Positions 54,861 to 64,000 of a stretch of 64,000 nt of DNA are shown in pieces. Position 1 is the first letter of the stretch. Each line of letters starts with the position of its first letter. The DNA lies in the NCBI GenBank assembly GCA_003194525.1, contig NBIV01000002.1, forward strand, positions 62,001 to 126,000. The letters run 5' to 3'. The notes below the pieces were generated by a model that ran no database searches, had not been told where the DNA came from, and was given only the letters and a program-made list of their open reading frames with translations. The stretch is from Gracilariopsis chorda (lineage: Eukaryota; Rhodophyta; Florideophyceae; Gracilariales; Gracilariaceae). Made by a program: the position numbers and the translations under genes.

Positions 54861-57800
54861 CGAGGAGGTTAGATCCGGTAGCATTTCAAGGAATATAGCT
54901 TTGGGAAGTAATCGTCTTTGGAAAGAGCGAAGGGGATAGATTCGATTGCGGCCAAGTTTATCGGAGGTTCAAGTGCTCTCTCCTCTTTCTAGATTCCTTT
55001 ACCTCGTTTTGTTCCTTTCTGTGTTTGTGATCGACGTCTTTGGGCTATGAACGAGATTGTCAGTACTGCAGCAACAGCTGCGTTGCAATTGTGCATGATG
55101 GCAAATTCTGTGCTTATTCGTCTGGCAATCATGTTGATCGTAGCTACGAACGTCTCAATTGCTGTGAAGAAGCGATCAACCCAGGTGGTTCAAGAATTTG
55201 AGCAACTTTTGTCTGCAGCCGGAGTTGTTTTTAATTTTCTTATTTTGAATGATATATATGGAAGGGGTGGCTCTTTTCAAAGGAACTGCGCAAGGCTCGT
55301 ACTCCTTCTAGAACATTTAGCACCCCGTTGGTAGGCTTGCTCTCCTAGCGGGGTACTATACAGGTTGTTATTTCTAAATTGCGTTTCTACGATTTATCGT
55401 ACTGGTAGGCTTGCTCGTATTTGAGGCTGCAAGTGAGATTATGCTCGATCTTTCTTGTTTGTCAGGTATAAAAGGTAGACATCATCAATACAGCAGCTCC
55501 TGGCTCCAGAAGCCAGCATGGTGCACCATTGGTGCTGGTTAAGTACAGAGGGGTACAGGGATACCCTGTCATTAAACACATGTGCTTGGATTGGAGAAAA
55601 GGAAAAACTTGAATCCCGTCTGGTTTTAAGAAAACCGGTACTTTCAGCTGCTTTAATAGTTTCCACCTGGGCTGTGCTGTAACAGCAATGCCACGTAGAC
55701 ATTTTTATAATTTCTCAGTGTCAGCATCTTTCATTTTTATTTAGGTATTTCCATTTCTCTTATTTCTATTGGCTAGTATGTATTTCTACTGATGATTCTA
55801 ATACTACTACTCCCTGTGCTAAATTTGTCTTTATAAACCAAGCCGGCATCGACTTTTCTAGTCAGCCAGCGACTCACTCTCTCACCACCCCTCTCCTTCT
55901 CTCACCTCCTCTGCCTCACTACCGGCTACCGACGCTCAAGGGTCTACGTCTACTACTTACAGTACCTTCGGTCAGTGTAGGGGCGAGGCTGCTATCTGAT
56001 ATACGTCACCAAGAACTTCTCCATCTGTCGGGTAGCCTGTTTTTATCTACATCATCAACCATCTACATAATCTATTCGATCCAAATCCTGCATCTGTATT
56101 TGTTATTGGACCTTTGTTTGGACCAACGGCCCTCGTGAATCAACACGCAACACCACCGCACGAAATATTGAGCCACGCAACACCTTGCAAATTCCAAACC
56201 CAATGAACTCTTAAGTGAGGTGGATACCGGTATAATCTTATGGGATGTCAGGAAACGCCACCAAACCACTGAAACATGTTTGCATCCACAGAAACAAACG
56301 TCCAGCACACTCAAAAACACCCTAAACGTCCTCGTTCTCTACCACAACTCGCTTCAGATACCAATTTTAATCTTCGCGCAATAACTTCTCTACTTCCACC
56401 CTACTCTAAAGCACTGAAGCATTCCCTGTGCAACTCCAAAAACTATTGTTAAGTTATCCAGTAGTGCTCAAACCTGGGGTAGAGTTGGACATGGCTGCAC
56501 CGGAAGACTTTGCTCTCGGGCGTACAAACAGAGGAACGAGGAGCGGTTGAATCTCTGTGGGCTTCTTACCTTCGCTTCCCCGGGCTGGTTGGGTCCCGGC
56601 CCAATTTATTGTAGAGTGAAGTCAAATTGATCGAAGTATCCTCGTCAGCAGCACAAGCATCGCCGAGCTCACTGAGCTATGTCTGAGTAGTATGCGATTC
56701 TAGTGATAGTGCTGTCTTATAGGACCGGCTGTTACACCTCCCTCCCTTGTGGGGAACGGGGCAGAACTTTGCAGACGAACACAAACGCGTAAAGATTTAT
56801 GCAGTTCACCCACAAAGGAAGCTGTCAGGAGAACAACGCAGTCTGAAATGTCAGAACTGACAGTAAAAATTCAAACTGCTGTCAGCGTTGACCGACGTGG
56901 CGGTGCGGCAGTGAGAAAAATATAAAAGAAGCTTCCGCTGCCGAGTACTGTAGCAGTTGGGGTAGCGACGCCATTGAATAGCACACTACTTGAGTATGTA
57001 CGAGAGGCTTGAAGACATTTCTGTGCAACTTGGCTTGTATACTAAAGCGAAGCGAGCGCGGTGTACCAAAGCAGAGCGATCACGACGTAACCGAAGTAGG
57101 AGAGACTTCAGAGTGATACGAGGCAACAGAGTGAGAATGAAGTGCATGATGCAGAGACGGAAGGGCTAGTGTTTACCTGACCAGCGACCTCATATGAGGT
57201 CAATTTTAATTACTCTAGAACTTTATCAAAACTTTAAAACTTTTCCAAAATCGTTTTCGATTTGATCTGGTTATCACGTATTCTACGTCGACAGCGCTGA
57301 ACCATGTCCACAACACATCATCAACAGTCGTAGCTGTCGAATCAAGCACTATCGTCAACAACATTCGTACACAATGGCCCCGTCCACAGACCTTCGCAGA
57401 ACTGTTGGAACAACTGTCAGCAGCCGTGCTCTTCTGGTTACAAATGACGCTGAATGCAGACGTTACTATGGATCTCTACGGAAATCAGCAACGGTACAAG
57501 GTTCCGTCCTCAATGTTGACATTCGAAAGGTCAACAATCGAAATCTCACTTTTTTGACTGTGACTTTTAGTCTACTGAACTAAGAAAAAGAAGACACCCT
57601 ACCTTTATCCAGTGTTAAACTAGGTACCAGTGTTGACAAAGCCGTGAATGCTGCAGAAGAACCTATTACCGAGTTTGAACCCGTTAATACGCAAAATATC
57701 GAGGAAGATGCTCTTGTGACACCATCTGAGATGCAAATTTTGCAGCTGCAAACAAGTTTATTCAGCAAAAATGCACCTTTCCAATCAACTGTGATTCATG

Positions 57801-58619
57801 GTTGTATGTGGTAAACCTGTACGACGTTGAGTCCTCTGAATGGTTGTATGCAAATGCATCAGTGGAAAGTGGTTGGCCCACCCGGATATTTTATCTCACC
57901 CCTTCACGTTCTTCCAAACATGAGCGCATTAGATTTCTTCCTTTGGATGTTCCCTAGACACGCATGATAGTGGAGCGAATGTTCTCGCACCATAAAATTA
58001 GGAATGGCTCGTTGAAGCGATTGTGGAAGAGAGCTAGAAGTTATCGATAGAACGAGACCAAGAGACAACCTCATATCACATCTAGAAAGGTTAGAGAAAC
58101 TCTTTCAATGAGTCTGGAATGGATCCCTCCGTCATCGACTGGTTTAAGTACGTGAAGGCGTGAGTGTTGATCTTTTTCAATGCGTCAGCTTGGTTCAAAT
58201 ATCTTGGTATCCAAATCAATTTGTTGATCTCGTTCGATTCAAAGAAATTGTGTTATTCCACCGGTGACTGTGAGGCCTTGGTAATAGAGATGGATATCCA
58301 CGAAGTAATCAAGTGAGCAGGCGCCGCCTGGTGGGTAACTGACTAGTAACACAGGCTCGGGTGCCAAGCGGTGACGTCTCGTGAGTTCACGAACGGGTGG
58401 ATAGTCGGAGGGTCCGGGATTCCGGTGTCAAGTGCACCACATGGTTATCTGACAAAACAACACACAATGCCAGAAAAAGGGGTGAAAAAGGGGGCTTCAA
58501 GGGTGACAGGAGTATAAGGAGATCCTCGGAACGAGAGCTGTAGCTCAGATACCGTTAGGCACTGATGCTACAGACGTTCCAATGTTGTCAGCGACTTTGG
58601 ATTCCTCGAGTTTACCACT
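54861..58619. other. Gene-poor stretch between Harbinger relic and element C
   Basis: A plus frame at 55047-55334 (95 codons, two hydrophobic segments) and one at 57374-57583 (MAPSTDLRRTVG) have no recognisable family. TATA-like boxes near 55838 (CTTTATAAACC) and 56920 (AATATAAAAG) sit in LTR-like pyrimidine-rich sequence and hint at old solo LTRs, but no paired ends or duplications were found. The last 300 bases are G-rich and resemble gypsy LTR interior, so the LTR of element C may begin earlier than I place it. Confidence 0.4.
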
Positions 58620-58952
58620 TGGGTAACAATTTGGTTGTTCGTTGCCCTCCGCCTCCCTCACCAGGGCCTCAGCCCTTTGCTAGGCCCACGGAGGCGGCAC
58701 GGTGACGTTACTGTCAGGCCTACACGTGTGGCTAACCACTATTTGGCACTAAGATAAAATGTCAAATAAATTATTGGGCAATAGATGCCAGAGTGGTACA
58801 GGTATACAACTGCACTAGTGTGCCACCAATGAAGTGGTTCTCCCCATAACTGTCGCTCCGGGGCGTTAACCTCAACATCCATTGATGAGTTACATCCTCC
58901 AACTTAGTTGATATTCGGCTCTCCGAACCAAATGCATCTTGATTGCTACCCA
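58620..58952 (-). repeat. 3' LTR of element C (left boundary tentative)
   Basis: On the plus strand TGGGTAACAAT at 58620 and ATTGCTACCCA ending at 58952 form an 11-bp inverted repeat with one mismatch, and the right end abuts a C-run (polypurine tract on the sense strand). CACGTGT at 58723 parallels the shared LTR motif of A and B. The length (333 bp) is much shorter than in A and B. An alternative left end near 58332 cannot be excluded. Confidence 0.55.
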
Positions 58953-58960
58953 ACCCCCCC
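58953..58960 (-). other. Polypurine tract of element C
   Basis: A run of seven C on the plus strand (G on the sense strand), one base from the LTR end, overlapping the start of a perfect 7-bp hairpin CCCCGCT/AGCGGGG at 58957-58973. Confidence 0.6.
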
Positions 58961-58994
58961 GCTAAGAGCGGGGCACCTGCAACGCAAGGGCACT

Positions 58995-59001
58995 TATAAA
59001 C
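58995..59001 (+). promoter_or_regulatory. TATA box before aORF of element C
   Basis: TATAAAC, 111 bases upstream of the aORF ATG at 59106 and inside the element next to the polypurine tract. The spacing is nearly identical to the 112 bases in element B. Confidence 0.55.
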
Positions 59002-59105
59002 AACGTCCCCAAACAGTTTCCTGCACATCATCTCGCTCTTCAACGCTCACAAGCGGTACAAAGCTTAATCTCTCAAGTATCCCTGCTCCTCCTTGTGTCA
59101 ACATA

Positions 59106-61404
59106 ATGAACAATTTTCCACCCTATTTGAATCAGCCATCGTCCTATGACGATATTGACGCTCCCGCCCAACGTGCGTCCGCTTCGGGTCATCATCCGAC
59201 ACCTCTGTCGCCAAATGGCACCGTTGTCACCAAACCCCTCTCGTCCTGCGATTCCCGCCTATCTTCTGCCTCCTGTCGTACAGGCTCCACAGCCATTGAT
59301 CCCAAGGGGTTCATTCCCTTCGTATTTGGAACTGGTGGGGCGTGACTCTCTGCGAAACTTGAACGTGTACGCACGAGCACCTTGGTTCTTTCCCACAGCT
59401 GTCCGCAATGATGATCTCATCGGGAGCCACGTTGTCGCCGGTCGACTTCCTGAAGGGGTGCCATTGTTTGCCTTATACACCACGGATTGGTTGAGCCACT
59501 GCACACTGTCAGATAGTGCGATAAGTCGCCATCATGGTGAATCCATGGCGGAAGCCCGCAGACAGTTCGTGCGATTGGTGTACATGCAGATGCGCCGCGT
59601 CATTGGGACAGCTCCTTTGAACTAGGATTAGGGCTTTGACACCTGGTATGCCCGCACCGGCGGAGAAGCCTAGGCATATGCCAAGAACCTCGATCATCTC
59701 GATATCCGACAATGGCGGGGAGTCCGCGGCCTCTCCCATGAGGCACTCTGCTTTGAACATCTCAAAATCGTGCAGAATTCCGCTTCTCTCGCAAACGCTA
59801 CATCCTCTACTGGGACTTCCTGAGATGGAAGCGACGCAAGAGATCGCGACTTGGGTACCTTGTACCATACGAAATGTTGGAAATCGACCGAGTGCGGTGC
59901 AGTTCGCGCGTCGGGTGCTACATCCCTATCCCGAGGCAATGGAATGAAATCGAGAGTACTCGCGGCTGTGCTTTGGAGCTCCCTCCAGCTTTGACATATG
60001 TGGGTTCTGCCCCTACGAACGATCAGTTCTCTGGCTTTTGGGTAGTCGTCTACACCGAATTCATCGCCAAGATGGCAGTATATGTCCTGTGGGACGTCTA
60101 TGACACCTACCATTTGTGGTATATCAGCCCAACTGCTCGGCGATACGCGAGAGAACTCGATCTATCCTTCGTACTCGACTCAAGGACCAATTAAGAAAAG
60201 TTCCGTCGTCTGATGGACGTGATAGGCCAGAATAACTGGAGCCTTGTACCGGCTGAACAAGCAGTGCGTGGAGCGCATGACTTTGACCACTTCCCTGGGA
60301 GAATGTTAGAATTAGTTATTATTTACCTTTCTTTGAGTATAGTTGGCTCTAGCATCAGTTCTAACGTGCACAAACTAGCCCGTTTTATTCTACTCAATCT
60401 GCTGAAGAAATTGGTTACCCATTTGCCATGCCAAACTGGCATCAAAGCCGAGTTGACATCTTTGTGACAGTCTGTCAATGTGACATGACAACATGTTCAT
60501 GTCAAAGAAGTCTTAGTTGACCACGAGGACATATTGGCTCTAAAGTACACGTTGCCTACTACTCACAACGTTGACAGACACTCCACACGGTACAGCAGGG
60601 ACCGAACGGTCATAGAAGATTTCCGAGGGAGTGGTGCCACGTCATCTGGCACCCTGGGTTCATGCCAGATCATCAAAACCTTGTCTGATGACAAGTCATC
60701 AGCATTTATGGAATTTTCAAAGTCATCAAACGACTAGATCTGGCACTGAACCCAGTAAACCAGTCACGTACGGAGCCCAGCACGAACACCAAGCATCATA
60801 CCGTTTAACTTGGACGAATTCTCATTGACTAGTGGCACTGATAGAACTATACTAGAAACTCTATATAAACCCCGATGGATGTTCCGAACCTTTAACTCGG
60901 ATCATCACCATAGACTTCCAACCAATTTAACCACTGCACCTCTGTTCCTAACAGAGAAATAGCCCTGGCGGTGACTTCGTGTGGTATGATCCGTGGAACA
61001 GTCAGCACATTGATGGTGCACAGGCGAAACACCTACGCGAGAACCCGCGAGCGATGACTCCCACCCAGCTCACTGGCTATGCGTTTGAACCGGCTCCGGT
61101 AAACCCTAACGCTCTCTTCGATGAAATGGGGGAGCCCGAGGCCGATTCGGGGGCAGGTGGGGAAGCCATCGAGGTGTCCTCACCCTATGCGGGCGATGAT
61201 GCCGAACCGAGTCCTGCACCGATGCAGACCTCTGCTCAAACGCCTAGACAGCCAATTAGTGAGGCTAATGAGGGCGAGCTCGGTATGTTGAGGCAATTCT
61301 TCCTAGACGCTGGAATTCTGGCGGACCGTATCCCAAGTGGTCGTCAGCAGATGCTGAACCTCTTGCATCTCCGCATGGAAGACGGTCCAAACACGAACGC
61401 GTGA
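59106..61404 (+). pseudogene. Reverse-oriented extra gene (aORF) of element C
   Basis: A broken homologue of the 571-residue reverse gene of element B, in the same place and orientation. It starts MNNFPPYLNQ at 59106. Recognisable blocks are APWFFP with DDLI.SHV near 59375, EARRQFVRLVY, GCYIPIP, ALELPPALTYVGS, EFIAKMAVYVLWDVYD.YHLWYISP near 60050-60130 and VWYDPWN near 60980, then an acidic region and a C-terminal motif FFLDAGILADRIPSG. A 650-bp solo LTR (60304-60953) interrupts it, and there are about four further breaks. Confidence 0.8.
60304..60953 (+). mobile_element. Solo LTR inserted in the reverse gene of element C
   Basis: 650 bp with TGTTAG...CTAACA ends, flanked by the exact 5-bp duplication GAGAA (60299-60303 and 60954-60958). 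A TATATAAA box lies near 60863. The coding motifs of the host gene continue directly on either side. No internal coding region is present, so this is most likely an LTR left after recombination between the two LTRs of an element. The TG/CA ends and 5-bp duplication fit an LTR element, but the family is not determinable. Confidence 0.88.
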
Positions 61405-61604
61405 CGATAACCGGACAGGGCTGACATGATCTGACTTGCAACTATCTGCAGTATAGCTTGAGGTAAACCAAAGTCCTCACCTTGTGACTTCTTCACTTCT
61501 GTCTGCTGTCTTCTCATTTCCATCTCCGTGGTTCCACTTCTGTGACTCTTTACTTCTTCTCTCACCACATGAGCAAATACCCCGCTACGTCATTCTCAAT
61601 GGGG

Positions 61605-64000
61605 GACGATTACAGACCAGTGCGTCTTAGGACGGTTAGACCGACAAGGACGTCATCGATGTTCTCTGGAATATCCAGTTTGGCGTGCCTATAGTACTCT
61701 AACACTTGAGATCGCGGAAGATGAGCAGTAGGCTCCCAAGTCTCTCCATCGGACGGATAGCCGTACCAGCGTATTCTGAACAGCGGACTGTTGTCCTCAT
61801 TGTCCCATCCGTGGACTACGATATGCTCAATTACGTATTATTCGGCAGTTTTGGGTCCTCCCGTTTTGTTGGACTCACCATCGGCAGCTGCCATGAACTT
61901 AAGAGTTTTTCCGGTTTGTTCAAATCGCGACGAAGGATCTCTAGTCACGAGTGGGCGCTTGTCCAGGGTAATAACAGCGGTTCGTTCCCGGCCCAGTATC
62001 CCGGGCTTCCCGGCTTCCTACTGGCTGGCGGTTGCCTTCAAGTTCTTTTTCGGCTGTCCCTATTCGGTTGGTGATTCCACGAGGGTTCGCATCATTTCCC
62101 GCTCCATATTTTGCCAGTGGGAGCTCTTCCTTCTCCGGATGTACTGTATCCGGCTTCTTGGGGCTATCCCCTCGTTTTGCGGCATTCCCTAACGTCGGGT
62201 CAGCCGAAACAACATTCGTAGGTGGTCCTGCAACTGGCTTGACATCCCTGTCATCCTGCACAATTACTTCTGCGAAGATGTCGCGACGGTTCCGTGCTTC
62301 GTCACTTTGGGAGGAGTCGACGCGCGACAGTGCATCTGGTGTGGCCTTCCCGCCTTCATTTCTTTCGGCAATTGTGTGCTGCTTACCAACCTTGGGCTCA
62401 CCCGTTCGGACTTCATAATGACCGTTTGGTCGAGTGCTTTTGGGCGGCTTAGGCACAATCCCAGCAAGATTCCGTGAGGAGGAAGCAGTGTGCTGCACCG
62501 TAGCGGCACTGATTGCCCCCTGAAAGCCATTGATTTTGGTTGGGCCAATGGGTTGCTTGCTTCTGAGCGCCGGGCTATAGGCCCATCTGCCGAGGCTTGT
62601 GAGCCATCTTTTGTTCCTCTTGCGCCGTGTGGCAGATATTTTGGGGCCAAATTCCCCCTTTTGGCACGTGAGCGAGTTGCGGCGCGACCAGCGGCTGTGG
62701 TAGCTCCTGTAGCTCGATGCGGTCACTTGAACCCTCCTCTCGCTGTGCGGTGGTTTCGGGTCTTGGTGCGCGCACCACTCAGTCGCGTGAAACGCGTTTT
62801 ACCTCGTTTTCTTTCTTGACCACTACAGTGTATTCGTTGAACTCGACAACGTTATACGGTCCTGTGGCGATCGACGCAAGTTTATGCCGACGCTTACGCT
62901 CTTTCTTGGCCTTGGAGTTCTCTCCATCTTTGCGGTCGATCCTTACGAAGACGTGTCCTCCAACTTGAAGATCCGGTACGGCCGGTCGTAGGTTCGCATC
63001 AGAAATTGCCTTTATACCTGGCTTGGGCCTTTCCCATTCCTTCTCCAGCTTGAACTGCGCGTGCGCGTAACTCACTCCTCCATCGTCGGTGGTACTGAGT
63101 AGGCGTCTCCTCTTGGTACCTATCCTGCGAGTCAATCTCGATCGGCCATGCCGGCGGGGGGCGTGATATTACCAGCTTAGACGGCACGAATTTCGTTGTC
63201 AAATGTACTTGCGTATTATAAGCACTACACAGTTTATCTGTGTACAGGTCCCAGTCTTTCGGATGGTCCGCTACGTAGGGCTGTAGCACGGCCAGGATTA
63301 TGCGGTTGTAACGCTCCACTTAGCCATTGCATTGAGGATGGTAGGTCGTGGTAAACACGTTCTTGACGCCCATTATCCTGCATACATCTTGAAAGAAGCG
63401 TGCAACGATTTGCTTGCCATTGTCTGAGAGCAGAACCTCCGGTTGTCCGTAGCAATATACCCAATGGGGGATATGCGCTCGTGCTATCACGGCTGCCGTA
63501 ATCTATTTCAGCTGAACAGTTCTGACCAGCTTAGAGAAGCGATCGTTAATTACCAATAGGTTTCTGTTTCCTCGCTTAGAGCGAATTAACTCGCTAGAAT
63601 GTCGATGCTGAACTACTGTAGGGGCGCTTTCGCCCGGAAGAGCTTAAGTGGCTTCTTCTCTCTACACAAGTTTACTCTGTTCTTCTCGTATGTGGCGGAC
63701 AACCTAGCTGTCGCGTGACAATCAATTGCCAACGTTGGCCAATAGAAGTCCTTTCTGACACTCAGGTAAAGTTTCGTTCCTCCTGGATGACCAAATAACT
63801 GAGAACGATGGGCCAGATGCAGTACCCTGCTCTTGAGCGAGTGAGGTATCACATTCTGATTATGCCTTTCGACAGTTCGAATAAGAATACTATGATCGTC
63901 AAGACGAAATGATAACTCCTCCCCCCCATTAAAACGGGAGCAGATGCTCGCACAAAAGGAATCTACGAACTGTTAACACAAGAGCTCCTGGAGGGAGACT
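61605..64000 (-). pseudogene. pol: pol of element C (chromodomain and integrase part)
   Basis: Reading leftwards from the window edge: an integrase zinc region near 63840-63680 (LAHRSQLFGHPGGTKLYLS, a decayed second zinc half), fragments of the catalytic core near 63600-63300 (ERYNRIILAVLQPYVADHPKDWDLY), a GPY/F-like module near 62870 (TGPYNVVEFNEYTVVV), a long charged linker, and a chromodomain near 61620-61800 (FRIRWYGYPSDGETWEP). All parts are typical of Ty3/gypsy chromoviruses. Strongly broken. Confidence 0.85.

Larger units (their letters stand above)
58620..64000 (-). mobile_element. Element C: older Ty3/gypsy chromovirus, 5' part outside window
   Basis: A minus-strand gypsy element seen from its 3' LTR through the reverse gene, chromodomain and integrase; RT, gag and the 5' LTR lie right of the window. 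It is strongly broken (eight or more breaks in the visible part) and carries a solo LTR of another element inside its reverse gene. Architecture matches A and B, but the sequence is clearly more diverged. Confidence 0.88.

Noticed and set aside
55047-55334. 95-codon frame with hydrophobic segments, divergent from the Harbinger relic
   Set aside because: It does not resemble the Myb-like second protein of Harbinger elements and has no other support.
58332-58952. Longer alternative for the LTR of element C
   Set aside because: The terminal match TGGGTAAC at 58334 is poorer than that at 58620; kept only as an alternative boundary.

Overview
The window looks like nuclear DNA of a eukaryote with compact, intron-poor genes set among many LTR retrotransposons. 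No bacterial operon, rRNA, tRNA or CRISPR array was seen. The few host genes I can support (a secreted beta-propeller, a secreted cysteine-rich repeat protein, a STAND NB-ARC/WD40 receptor, a PH-domain protein) each read as one uninterrupted frame. That gene style with abundant Ty3/gypsy chromoviruses would fit a red alga such as a florideophyte, but this is an inference, not something the sequence proves.

Layout. 1-9644: 3' part of a gypsy chromovirus (element A). 9645-16572: host segment with an SMP-30-like gene (11578-12558, minus) and a cysteine-rich secreted protein gene (13225-14046, minus). 16578-34345: a Ty1/copia element (D) split by a complete-length gypsy chromovirus (B, 18853-30439, minus). 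Both have clean LTR pairs and 5-bp target duplications, so the order of insertion can be read directly. 34351-40885: a 1403-codon NB-ARC/WD40 gene followed by a decayed paralogue. 43912-45498: a PH-domain gene divergent from a small possible gene. 45499-53900: gene-poor DNA with a 464-bp tandem duplication and several strong hairpins. 53904-54860: a PIF/Harbinger transposase relic. 58620-64000: a third, older gypsy element (C, minus, running off the window) that carries a solo LTR of another element.

The most striking signal is shared by the three gypsy elements. Each carries a long extra gene between the chromodomain end of pol and the 3' LTR, on the strand opposite to gag-pol. The three proteins are clearly homologous in order and motifs, resemble no family I recognise, and each is preceded by a TATA-like box about 100-112 bp before its ATG. 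This is a conserved reverse-oriented accessory gene, probably with its own promoter. A second signal is that element A, and to a lesser degree B and C, is full of tiny perfect inverted repeats (4-7 bp stems, 2-4 nt loops) through coding regions and LTR alike.

The retroelements are described as fossils: A, C and D are broken, B is nearly whole and young (LTRs differ at about 3 of 913 positions).
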